This document shows, piece by piece, positions 6,151 to 13,384 of a stretch of 20,788 nucleotides of DNA. Location of the stretch: assembly GCA_002399265.1 (NCBI GenBank), contig DHDG01000064.1, positions 8,435-29,222 of the forward strand, read 5' to 3'. The notes under the pieces are model-generated. The model did no database searches and was not told where the DNA came from. It was given only the letters and a program-made list of their open reading frames with translations. This stretch comes from Firmicutes bacterium UBA4882. Lineage in GTDB: Bacteria; Bacillota; UBA4882. Position 1 is the stretch's first letter. The number at the start of each line of letters is the position of its first letter. Position numbers and translations under genes: made by a program.

Positions 6151-7773
6151 ATGGCGAAAATACTTAAATATGATGAAGAAGCCCGGCGCTCGCTGGAACG
6201 CGGTGTAAATGCGCTGGCTGATACCGTTAAGACGACTCTGGGACCAAAAGGCCGCAATGTCGTTCTGGAGAAGAAATTTGGTTCACCGACAATCACCAAT
6301 GATGGCGTAACAATCGCCCGTGAAATTGAGCTCGAAGATCCGTTTGAGAACATGGGTGCGCAGTTGGTCAAAGAGGTTGCCACCAAGACCAATGACATTG
6401 CAGGTGATGGCACCACCACTGCCACACTGCTTGCTCAGGCAATGATCCGCGAAGGCTTGAGAAACGTCGCCGCCGGTGCCAACCCGATGATCATTAAAAA
6501 AGGCATCGAACTGGCTGTCGAAAAGATTGTCGACGAAATTAAGAAAGTCAGCAAATCCGTTGATACCAAACAAGAGATCGCAAACGTGGCCGCAAACTCC
6601 TCGGCTGATACCGGGATTGGCGAAATCATTGCCGATGCCATGGATAAAGTCGGTAAAGACGGCGTTATCACAGTGGAAGAAAGCCAAACGATGGGAACGA
6701 CCTTTGAAACCGTTGAAGGTATGCAGTTTGATCGCGGCTATCTTTCTCACTATATGGTTACAGATGCAGAGCGTATGGAAGCAGTGCTCGATGATCCATA
6801 CATTTTGATTACTGATCGCAAGATTAACGTGATCCAGGATATGGTTCCGGTACTTGAGAAAGTAATGCAGCGCGGCAAGCCCTTGTTAATGATCGCAGAG
6901 GATATCGAGGGCGAGGCTCTGGCTACATTAATCGTTAATAAACTGCGCGGTACGATTAACTGTGTGGCTGTCAAAGCCCCAGGCTTTGGCGATCGTCGTA
7001 AAGCCATGCTGAGCGATATCGCCGTCATAACCGGCGGACAGGTCGTTTCCGAAGAGCTTGGCTTCAAACTGGAAAATGCCACTCTGGAAATGCTGGGCCA
7101 AGCCGACCAGGTCAAAGTCACGAAAGATGAAACCACTGTTGTCGGCGGCAAAGGCGAATCCCATGAGATTAAGATGCGGATCGCGCAAATTCGCGCTCAG
7201 ATTGAAGAGACCACCTCAGACTATGATCGCGAGAAGCTTCAGGAGCGTTTGGCCAAACTGGCTGGCGGTGTGGCCGTCATTCGTGTTGGCGCCGCTACCG
7301 AAACCGAGTTAAAAGAAAAGAAACACCGCATTGAAGATGCATTATCCGCAACGCGCGCAGCTGTCGAGGAAGGTATTGTGCCCGGTGGCGGAATTACCTT
7401 ACTGCAGCTCTCTCCGAAACTTGACGAAATCAAGGTTGAGGGCGATGTGCTCACCGGTGTCAATATTGTGCGCCGCGCACTGGAAGAGCCGGTACGGCAA
7501 ATTGCTTTGAATGCTGGTGTTGAAGGCTCGGTGGTTGTTGAGAAGACTAAAACACTTGAGTTTGGCATGGGCTATGATGCCCTGAACGGCAAATACACCA
7601 GGATGGTAGACGCTGGCATTGTCGATCCCGCGAAAGTCACCCGCTCAGCCATGCAAAATGCCGCTTCGATTGCTGCCATGCTGTTGACAACCGAATGTCT
7701 GGTTGCCGATAAGCCGGAGGAGAAAGCAGCGGCTCCCGCAATGCCGGGTGGTGGCGGCATGCCGATGATGTAA
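6151..7773 (+). CDS. groEL: Chaperonin GroEL
   Basis: ATP-driven folding chaperonin forming double heptameric rings in the cytoplasm. The 540 residues are full length. The ATP-binding LGPKGRNVVLE (30-40) and GDGTTTATLL (85-94, with Asp86) motifs, the apical-domain segment with VKAPGFGDRRK, the GGVAVIRVGAATE segment and EEGIVPGGG are all present. The tail is the typical Gly/Met-rich GGGGMPMM. The ribosome site AAGGAGGG precedes the ATG. Same transcript as groES; a strong terminator follows. No truncation or second copy in the window. Confidence 0.99.
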   Translation: MAKILKYDEEARRSLERGVNALADTVKTTLGPKGRNVVLEKKFGSPTITNDGVTIAREIELEDPFENMGAQLVKEVATKTNDIAGDGTTTATLLAQAMIREGLRNVAAGANPMIIKKGIELAVEKIVDEIKKVSKSVDTKQEIANVAANSSADTGIGEIIADAMDKVGKDGVITVEESQTMGTTFETVEGMQFDRGYLSHYMVTDAERMEAVLDDPYILITDRKINVIQDMVPVLEKVMQRGKPLLMIAEDIEGEALATLIVNKLRGTINCVAVKAPGFGDRRKAMLSDIAVITGGQVVSEELGFKLENATLEMLGQADQVKVTKDETTVVGGKGESHEIKMRIAQIRAQIEETTSDYDREKLQERLAKLAGGVAVIRVGAATETELKEKKHRIEDALSATRAAVEEGIVPGGGITLLQLSPKLDEIKVEGDVLTGVNIVRRALEEPVRQIALNAGVEGSVVVEKTKTLEFGMGYDALNGKYTRMVDAGIVDPAKVTRSAMQNAASIAAMLLTTECLVADKPEEKAAAPAMPGGGGMPMM

Positions 7774-7813
7774 GCTAAGCCAATCTAAAATCGATATAAC
7801 GTGTAGTGCGTAG

Positions 7814-7845
7814 GAGAGGCTGTTTCGGAACAGCCTCTCGCTTTT
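7814..7845 (+). terminator. Rho-independent terminator after groEL
   Basis: Perfect 11-bp stem GAGAGGCTGTT / AACAGCCTCTC with a TCGG tetraloop; the stem is followed by GC and then TTTT (7842-7845). Ends the groESL transcript. Confidence 0.9.
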
Positions 7846-7926
7846 CCGGCACGGATATCGCAATATAGAGAATATTATAATAGAAACACAATACAAGAAC
7901 AGGGCAAGTGAATAGTCGAATTCTTA

Positions 7927-7955
7927 TTGACAGATTCACATAATTTCTATACTAT
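7927..7955 (+). promoter_or_regulatory. Probable promoter of hpt
   Basis: Exact TTGACA (7927-7932), 17-base spacer, TACTAT (7950-7955). A 15-base spacing to TATACT (7948-7953) is the alternative. The local sequence is AT-rich and the nearest gene is hpt, about 60 bases downstream of the expected start. Confidence 0.6.
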
Positions 7956-7970
7956 TTGAATGTAAGCCGC

Positions 7971-8000
7971 GAATTACGAACTACGAACCACGAACCGTGG
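7971..8000 (+). repeat. Heptameric tandem repeat with terminal hairpin in hpt leader
   Basis: Three and a half 7-base units, GAATTAC, GAACTAC, GAACCAC, GAACC (7971-7996). The last unit merges into the inverted repeat CCACG-AAC-CGTGG (7988-8000). It lies between the predicted promoter and the hpt start, so it would be part of the mRNA leader. Confidence 0.8.
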
Positions 8001-8017
8001 ATCCAGTTGATTGACCC

Positions 8018-8584
8018 ATGGGATATGGTGATCGGGGGGCGACGAAAATAGGTGTTGAAATTACTGAGATCTTGATCACAAGAGACGAAATTGATAGTAA
8101 AGTAGCCGAGCTTGGCCGCACGTTAACGCGCGACTATAAAGGGAAGAGCCTTCTTTGTGTGGGAATCCTCAAAGGGGCTTTTGTCTTTTTGTCGGACTTA
8201 ATCAGAAAACTAAATTTGCCGGATATGTCGGTGGATTTCATGGCGGTATCAAGCTATGGCGCGGCCACGCATACTTCCGGTGTCGTCCAAATCATGAAAG
8301 ACCTGAATCAGAGCGTTACGGGGCGGCATGTTCTCATTGTCGAAGACATTGTGGATAGCGGATTAACGCTTAAATATCTGCTCGAGAATATCCGTTCCCG
8401 GCAGCCGGCCAGTGTTAAAGTATGTACTCTCGTGGACAAGCCTGCCAGAAGGAAAGTAGAGATCGAACCAGATTACAATGGCTTTGAAATCGCGGACCGT
8501 TTTATTGTGGGCTATGGCTTAGATTATAATGAGCAGTTTCGGCAATTGCCTTATATAGGCGTGTTGCGGATTAAGGATAATTGA
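8018..8584 (+). CDS. hpt: Hypoxanthine (guanine) phosphoribosyltransferase
   Basis: Purine salvage: converts hypoxanthine or guanine plus PRPP to IMP or GMP in the cytoplasm. The 188 residues show the GILKGAF loop (49-55), the flexible-loop region with SSYGAATHTSG (78-88), the PRPP-binding VEDIVDSGLTL (108-118), and the C-terminal FIVGYGLDYNEQFRQLPYIGVL typical parts (described by position: about 162-183). The start is uncertain. ATG 8018 has no ribosome site upstream, whereas a run of six G lies inside the gene at 8035-8040 without a proper start codon at the right distance, so translation may begin at 8018 with an unusual leader. The N-terminus is about 10 residues longer than in many homologues. 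The next gene is a purine permease, fitting a salvage unit. Confidence 0.95.
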   Translation: MGYGDRGATKIGVEITEILITRDEIDSKVAELGRTLTRDYKGKSLLCVGILKGAFVFLSDLIRKLNLPDMSVDFMAVSSYGAATHTSGVVQIMKDLNQSVTGRHVLIVEDIVDSGLTLKYLLENIRSRQPASVKVCTLVDKPARRKVEIEPDYNGFEIADRFIVGYGLDYNEQFRQLPYIGVLRIKDN

Positions 8585-8586
8585 GT

Positions 8587-8637
8587 TGCAGTATTTTGGC
8601 GGCAGCAGGGTATTTGCTGGTGCCGCGGCAAACTGCA
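8587..8637 (+). ncRNA. Structured leader hairpin before the purine permease gene
   Basis: Outer stem TGCAGT (8587-8592) / ACTGCA (8632-8637) encloses CGGCA (8600-8604) / TGCCG (8621-8625) and an alternative CAGCA / TGCTG pairing. There is no T run behind it, so it is not a terminator for hpt. It does not match the purine riboswitch core that I know. It may be a cis-regulatory or stabilising element in the hpt-permease mRNA. Confidence 0.35.
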
Positions 8638-8710
8638 CGATGGAGGTGTCAGCCTGGCTTATTGATGTCCGGAAAGAAAAACTACATGAATAGTCGAGGA
8701 GGGCTTTGAT

Positions 8711-10057
8711 TTGCTGGAAAAACTGTTTAAGCTTAAGGAAAATGGGACAACCGTCAAAACAGAGATCTTTGCGGGACTGGTTTCGTTCATGACAATGGCC
8801 TACATCATATTTGTCAACCCAGGCATTTTGTCCGCAGCGGGTATGGACTTTCAGGCAGTGACTGTGGCAACATGTCTGGCGGCCGGTTTATCAACACTGA
8901 TTATGGCCTTGCTGAGCAATTACCCGTTCACAATGGCAGCCGGAATGGGCTTGAACGGAGTAGTGGCTTTTAGTCTGGTACTCAGCGAAGGGCTTACCTG
9001 GCAAGCAGCCATGGGCGTAGTATTCCTTGAAGGTATCATTATTACCATCCTTGTGCTGACCAACATCAGAGAATGGATCATGGATGCTATTCCAATCAAC
9101 CTGAAACGCGCTATTGGAGTCGGCATCGGATTGTTTATTGCGTTTCTTGGTCTAAAGAATGCCGGCTTTGTGGTCAGCTCCGACGCTACATTAATTAGCC
9201 GCGGAATTTTCAACGTGCAGGCGATTGTAGCAGCTCTGGGTCTGATTGTCACAGCAGTTTTAATGGCCCGGCGTGTCAAAGGCGCCATTCTGTTTGGTAT
9301 CATTCTGACGACGGTGTTCGCTTACCTCTCAGACGTAATAATCCAGCCGGATCAGTTGCTGGTGACTTTGCCGAAAGCCGGAGAAATCTTTAGGCTGCCC
9401 CAAGCCCAGGATTTCTCGACTATTTTCAAGCTTGATATCGCGGGGGCCTTTAAGGCCAGCCTGGTTCTGTGGGTCTTCTCGTTATTGATTACCGACTTTT
9501 TTGATACGATGGGAACGGTTGTTGCTGTTGGCGGGAAAGCTGGTTATCTGGACAAAAACGGCAAACTGCCCCGGATGAACAAGGTATTGCTTGCTGACTC
9601 TTTAGGTGCCGTGATTGGCGGTCTGTTTGGCTGTTCCTCCAATACCACCTATGTTGAAAGCGCTTCCGGCGTTGCCGAAGGCGGCCGTACCGGTTTGACC
9701 GGTGTGGTAGTGGCGCTTTTGTTCTTCGTCTCAATTTTCCTGGCACCCTTGGTTGGCATTGTCCCGGGTGTGGCCACCGCGCCGGCGCTTATTATTGTCG
9801 GTTATCTAATGATGGGCGTTGTTAAGGATATTGATTGGGACAAGATGGATGAAGCGTTTCCTGCTTTCCTGACCATTCTCGTTATTCCGATGACCGGTGA
9901 TATTTCCTGGGGTATCGGTTTTGGATTTATCACATATGTGCTGCTGAAAATGTTCCAGGGCAAATTCAAGGAAGTCCATCCGTTGATGTATGTCACTGCG
10001 CTGTTGTTCCTGATTCATTTCGCACTTACGACCGTCAAGGCACTGGGACTGATCTAG
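8711..10057 (+). CDS. Purine permease, AzgA-like (guanine/hypoxanthine/adenine, NCS2 superfamily)
   Basis: Cytoplasmic-membrane symporter bringing in nucleobases. The 448 residues start at TTG 8711, with AGGAGGG (8697-8703) 7 bases upstream. About 12-14 hydrophobic segments are visible. The AzgA/PbuG subgroup is shown by EIFAGLVSFMTMAYIIFVNP near residue 18-37, the AAGMGLN motif (about 76-82), the DFFDTMGTVVAVG segment around 263-275 and the SSNTTYVESASGVAEGGRTG region around 308-327, which contains the conserved substrate-site glutamate. It follows hpt directly, so imported hypoxanthine or guanine would be trapped by Hpt. The exact base specificity cannot be read from sequence alone. Confidence 0.93.
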   Translation: MLEKLFKLKENGTTVKTEIFAGLVSFMTMAYIIFVNPGILSAAGMDFQAVTVATCLAAGLSTLIMALLSNYPFTMAAGMGLNGVVAFSLVLSEGLTWQAAMGVVFLEGIIITILVLTNIREWIMDAIPINLKRAIGVGIGLFIAFLGLKNAGFVVSSDATLISRGIFNVQAIVAALGLIVTAVLMARRVKGAILFGIILTTVFAYLSDVIIQPDQLLVTLPKAGEIFRLPQAQDFSTIFKLDIAGAFKASLVLWVFSLLITDFFDTMGTVVAVGGKAGYLDKNGKLPRMNKVLLADSLGAVIGGLFGCSSNTTYVESASGVAEGGRTGLTGVVVALLFFVSIFLAPLVGIVPGVATAPALIIVGYLMMGVVKDIDWDKMDEAFPAFLTILVIPMTGDISWGIGFGFITYVLLKMFQGKFKEVHPLMYVTALLFLIHFALTTVKALGLI

Positions 10058-10127
10058 TAGAAACAATTCCCTTATCCCGGACAGAATTTACTTCAATATC
10101 TGTCACAAAAAATCGGCGTTGCGTTAT

Positions 10128-10169
10128 GCGGGGGTATTCCAAATAGTGGATGCCCCCGCTTCGCTATTT
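10128..10169 (+). terminator. Strong GC hairpin after permease gene, candidate terminator
   Basis: GCGGGGGTATTCC (10128-10140) pairs with GGATGCCCCCGC (10148-10159), 12 pairs with one wobble and one bulged T. The downstream sequence TTCGCTATTTC is only partly T-rich. An alternative stem AAATAGTG (10141-10148) / CGCTATTT (10162-10169) excludes it. Confidence 0.5.
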
Positions 10170-10177
10170 CTGATGCA

Positions 10178-10239
10178 TTCCCGTTTGTCTCCAGAAGGGA
10201 TTCTGGCCGCCACGGGGAAAATTCATTGAGGCGGTTTTT
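10178..10239 (+). promoter_or_regulatory. Candidate attenuator-like leader before cdaA
   Basis: A weak terminator stem CCGCC (10207-10211) / GGCGG (10230-10234) followed by T5 (10235-10239) lies just before cdaA. A competing pairing, TTCCCGT (10178-10184) with ACGGGGAA (10212-10219, one bulged G), enclosing hairpin CCAGAA (10191-10196) / TTCTGG (10201-10206), topologically conflicts with it. This is the arrangement of a terminator/antiterminator switch, though the terminator stem is only 5 bp (7 with two G-U pairs). Confidence 0.35.
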
Positions 10240-10250
10240 AAGCTAAATGG

Positions 10251-11144
10251 ATGCTAAGGCAGTTTTTGCGTGAATGGGTGGTTGAAATGCTGGCGCAGTT
10301 ATTCGAAGGAAGCACCTATCAGATTTTGGCCTTATTTGTTGACTTGATACTGGTCACGATCGTCCTCTATCGTGTGCTCAGCATCTTTGCAGGCACGCGC
10401 GCGATCGCCGTAATCAACGGTCTGATCATGATTATTGCCATTTCTGTGGTGGCGCGGATGTTGGGACTGTCGACTTTATATTGGCTGTTACAAAAAGGCC
10501 TTACAGCGGTAACGGTCGCCTTGCCGATTGTCTTCCAACCGGAGCTGCGCAGGGGCCTGGAAAGGCTCGGAGCTTATAAAGGGCTGGCACACTGGTTGCC
10601 GTGGATACAGCCCAAAGCCGAAAAAGTGCCAGCCGAGCACATTGCCGAAGCCGCTTTCCGGATGCAGCGGCAGCACATTGGCGCCTTAATGGTTTTAAGA
10701 GGCCAGATGCCCTTAGCAGATATTGTGGATACCGGTATTCAACTGGATGCCAAAATCACTACCGAACTCATATGTCAAGTGTTTGTGCCTAATTCGCCAC
10801 TACATGACGGGGCGGCAATCATATCCGAAAGCCGAATTGTAGCGGCAGCCTGTTTGCTACCTCTCTCTGATAATAACAAGATCGACAAGAATTTTGGCAC
10901 CAGGCATCGAGCTGCTCTGGGCCTTTCGGAAGTGTCGGATGCTTTAGTAATAGTGGTTTCTGAAGAGACTGGACGGGTTTCGCTGGCCAAAGGCGGAGAA
11001 CTGCAGCGAATCCAGAGCTCTGCTGAGCTTGTTGAAAAGCTGGGCGGTATTATTGACAAAGGAGATCCGGGTGATCCGCACAAGGTTCAGGCGCCGCTTG
11101 CATGGCCAAAATGGTGGCGGTTCTTTGGAGGTGACGGCAGGTGA
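10251..11144 (+). CDS. cdaA: Diadenylate cyclase CdaA
   Basis: Makes cyclic di-AMP from two ATP at the inner face of the cytoplasmic membrane; c-di-AMP controls potassium and osmolyte balance and affects wall homeostasis. Three N-terminal membrane helices (about residues 24-45, 50-68 and 72-94) precede the DAC domain with the catalytic DGA (186-188) and GTRHR (216-220) motifs and QPELRR (96-101). The 297 residues are typical. ATG 10251 has no ribosome site; ATG 10287 (giving MLAQLF) has GGGTGG 5 bases ahead and aligns better with the usual N-terminus, so the true start may be 10287. The stop overlaps the cdaR start by 4 bases (GTGA). The cdaA-cdaR-glmM order is the conserved Firmicutes arrangement in which CdaR and GlmM modulate the cyclase. 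Confidence 0.96.
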   Translation: MLRQFLREWVVEMLAQLFEGSTYQILALFVDLILVTIVLYRVLSIFAGTRAIAVINGLIMIIAISVVARMLGLSTLYWLLQKGLTAVTVALPIVFQPELRRGLERLGAYKGLAHWLPWIQPKAEKVPAEHIAEAAFRMQRQHIGALMVLRGQMPLADIVDTGIQLDAKITTELICQVFVPNSPLHDGAAIISESRIVAAACLLPLSDNNKIDKNFGTRHRAALGLSEVSDALVIVVSEETGRVSLAKGGELQRIQSSAELVEKLGGIIDKGDPGDPHKVQAPLAWPKWWRFFGGDGR

Positions 11145-11821
11145 AATTGCGTGACTTGGCGAAATGGCTCCAAAAGTGTGTTTGTCACAGGTTGCCCCTC
11201 AAGATCATCGCGTTTGTGCTGGCGGTATTGCTTTTCTTTGCGGCGAATGCTGAACGGGAGGCCCAGAGAGAAAGTGAAACGATCAGTCGCGCTATCCTGG
11301 TGGACTTGGTCAGTATAAACCAGGAACAAGGGTATGCCCCGCTCAATATGCCAAAGAGAGTGGAAGTTTTGGCGCAGACTCCCATAGGCGCAACGATCCC
11401 TGCTGAGCTGAAAGCGTCGGTGAATCTTCACGGGCGCAAGACTGGAGAATATACTATTCCTGTACATGCGAATCTGCCCAAAGGCTGGAAGCTCTTGGAG
11501 GTTAGGCCACAGGTAGTCAGCATCAAAATTGAGCCAATTGAATCGCGCAGTTTTATTGCTACGCTGATCGTCCCTGAAGGTGGCCGGATGGAAAGTCCGA
11601 TACCGCTGCAATGCAATGTTCAGGGACCGTCCAGTACTGTGAAGCAAGTACGCGCCGTCACCGGGTTTGTGAATAATGAAAATGCGGGTCCCGCTGATGT
11701 AAGACTAATACCGGTGGATCGTGACGGGTTGCCGGTGCCCGGCGCGGCAGTTTTTCCTGAGTGGGTGCGGATTGACACATTTGGAGCCCAGGAGAGCTCA
11801 TTAGAACAAGCCGAAGATTAA
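11141..11821 (+). CDS. cdaR: CdaR (YbbR-domain regulator of CdaA), short form
   Basis: Membrane-anchored extracytoplasmic protein that modulates CdaA. It starts at GTG 11141, overlapping the cdaA stop, indicating translational coupling. One membrane helix at residues 20-36 (after a basic N-terminus) is followed by YbbR-type repeats: one clear repeat around 68-132, containing the PKGWKLLEVRPQVVSIKIE-type ending, and a second, less certain one around 136-215. With 226 residues it is about half the size of the four-repeat protein of Bacillus subtilis. The frame is intact and followed closely by glmM, so this appears to be a natural short version and not a truncation. No T-rich terminator separates it from glmM. 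Confidence 0.9.
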   Translation: MKLRDLAKWLQKCVCHRLPLKIIAFVLAVLLFFAANAEREAQRESETISRAILVDLVSINQEQGYAPLNMPKRVEVLAQTPIGATIPAELKASVNLHGRKTGEYTIPVHANLPKGWKLLEVRPQVVSIKIEPIESRSFIATLIVPEGGRMESPIPLQCNVQGPSSTVKQVRAVTGFVNNENAGPADVRLIPVDRDGLPVPGAAVFPEWVRIDTFGAQESSLEQAED

Positions 11822-11861
11822 GTGACAAATAATTAATACTTTGTGATTGCGGGGAGAAAGC

Positions 11862-13214
11862 ATGGCAAGGTTGTTTGGTACTGATGGGGTGCGCGGCGTT
11901 GCCAACAGCGAGCTGACGGCAGAACTGGCACTCAATCTTGGCAGGTCGGCTGCCGGAGTCTTTGCAGAGAATTCGTCAGACTCGGCCACTCCTGGAAAGC
12001 CTCGGTTTGTCATTGGTAAAGATACGAGAATTTCGGGAGATATGCTGGAGTCAGCTCTGGCGGCCGGACTAATGTCTGCGGGTGTCGATGTGATCAGGAT
12101 TGGTATTTTGCCAACTCCGGCGGTAGCCTATTTGATACGGCATTTAAACGCCGATGGTGGTGCAATGATTTCAGCTTCCCACAATCCGGTCCCTGACAAC
12201 GGCATTAAATTCTTCGATGCCGACGGGTTTAAACTGACTGATGCCGTGGAGGATGAGATTGAAGCACGCATAGCGCGGCATGAATTTTCCGTTCCTGTTG
12301 GAACAGCGGTCGGCAAAAGCACTGATTTTGGCGATGCCTGGCGGGATTATGCTAATTACCTCAGCAGTATTGTGACGACAGGGTTAGAAGGCATCAAGGT
12401 TGTAGTTGATACTGCCTTTGGCGCCTCCTGGCAAGTGGCTCCGGAGGTACTTGCCAGGCTGGGGGCCGAAGTGTATGCGATTAATAATCAGGCTGACGGT
12501 GCCTTTATCAACGTCAACTGCGGCTCAACTAATCCGCAGCAATTAGGAGACGAAGTGCTGAATCGAGGCGCATCCGTTGGCGTGGCATATGACGGGGATG
12601 CTGATCGGGCTATTCTTGTCGATGAAAACGGAGTAATTGTTAATGGTGATCAAATATTGGCCATTTGTGGACTCGATATGCTGAAGAAAGGTACTCTGCC
12701 TGGAAAGACTGTCGCAGCCACTGTCTATAGCAATCTTGGACTAATCGAAGCTTTTCGTAAGCGCGGCGGCGAAGTAGTTGTAACTCCCAATGGTGATCGG
12801 TATGTACTGGAGGCCATGCGCCAAAAAGGGCTGGCGCTTGGCGGAGAACAGTCCGGGCATATTATTTTCCTGCAGCATAATACGACCGGTGACGGTGTCC
12901 TGGCCTCGCTGAAGGTGCTTGGCATTATGGCCGAAACTGGAATACCGCTGTCGCTGCTTGCCAAACAGATGGAGGCCTACCCTCAGGTTAATCGGGGGGT
13001 ACGGGTGGCACGCAAGGGCGATTTGGAGTCTTCGCAGGCTATCAGGCAGGTCGTGAAGCATGCTGAGGAGCGGCTGGGCAACCGGGGTCGCATCTTTGTG
13101 CGGGCTTCGGGAACAGAGCCGCTGGTGCGGGTAATGGTAGAAGCCCCGGAAGCCGATTTGATTGAGACGCTGGCACAGGAAGTTTGCGCAGTAATTGAAA
13201 AAGAATTGGGTTAG
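11862..13214 (+). CDS. glmM: Phosphoglucosamine mutase GlmM
   Basis: Converts glucosamine-6-phosphate to glucosamine-1-phosphate, leading to UDP-GlcNAc for peptidoglycan and other glycans. I start at ATG 11862, with GGGGAG just upstream, not at the in-frame TTG 11847; this gives the standard MARLFGTDGVRG N-terminus and 450 residues. The active-site serine is Ser106 in SASHNP, the Mg-binding loop is DGDADR (244-249), the sugar loop contains GGEQSGHI around 332-339, and the phosphate-binding loop is RASGTEPLVRVM near the C-terminus. Third gene of the cdaA operon, about 40 bases after cdaR. GlmM is also known to inhibit CdaA in several Firmicutes. Confidence 0.98.
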   Translation: MARLFGTDGVRGVANSELTAELALNLGRSAAGVFAENSSDSATPGKPRFVIGKDTRISGDMLESALAAGLMSAGVDVIRIGILPTPAVAYLIRHLNADGGAMISASHNPVPDNGIKFFDADGFKLTDAVEDEIEARIARHEFSVPVGTAVGKSTDFGDAWRDYANYLSSIVTTGLEGIKVVVDTAFGASWQVAPEVLARLGAEVYAINNQADGAFINVNCGSTNPQQLGDEVLNRGASVGVAYDGDADRAILVDENGVIVNGDQILAICGLDMLKKGTLPGKTVAATVYSNLGLIEAFRKRGGEVVVTPNGDRYVLEAMRQKGLALGGEQSGHIIFLQHNTTGDGVLASLKVLGIMAETGIPLSLLAKQMEAYPQVNRGVRVARKGDLESSQAIRQVVKHAEERLGNRGRIFVRASGTEPLVRVMVEAPEADLIETLAQEVCAVIEKELG

Positions 13215-13244
13215 GAAAGAAACAGGCTGATCCGATTAATACAG

Positions 13245-13273
13245 ACACGTCCGGTTGAGCTGGGCGTGTTTTT
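13245..13273 (+). terminator. Terminator after glmM
   Basis: Stem ACACGTCC (13245-13252) / GGGCGTGT (13262-13269), 8 pairs including one wobble, 9-base loop, then a T run to 13273. Ends the cdaA-cdaR-glmM transcript. Confidence 0.85.
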
Positions 13274-13305
13274 GCATTGGTGCCAAATTATATTGCGAAT
13301 ATTTA

Positions 13306-13333
13306 TTGCAGAAGCACGTAAAAGTGTTATAAT
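13306..13333 (+). promoter_or_regulatory. Promoter of the deoR-family gene
   Basis: TTGCAG (13306-13311), 16-base spacer, exact TATAAT (13328-13333). Expected start near 13340. Probably also serves glmS, as no terminator separates the two genes. Confidence 0.8.
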
Positions 13334-13360
13334 AAAAACGAACAAAACCGATTAAAAACG
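13334..13360 (+). promoter_or_regulatory. Three helically phased A-tract repeats, candidate operator
   Basis: AAAAACG (13334-13340), AAAACCG (13344-13350) and AAAAACG (13354-13360) start exactly 10 bases apart, immediately downstream of the -10 box and over the expected transcription start. Direct repeats on one helical face suit an autoregulatory operator of the downstream DeoR-family protein. Confidence 0.5.
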
Positions 13361-13384
13361 GAATATAATGAAGGGAAATGAGCC

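Noticed and set aside
6283..7568. Several long antisense open frames within groEL
   Set aside because: Typical shadows of strongly biased groEL codon usage; no independent ribosome sites or domains.
8585..8710. Purine riboswitch before the permease
   Set aside because: The three-way junction core and loop sequences of the purine riboswitch are absent, although a different hairpin exists.
10058..10250. c-di-AMP (ydaO-type) riboswitch before cdaA
   Set aside because: I could not recognise its conserved core; the hairpins present are short and do not match its layout.
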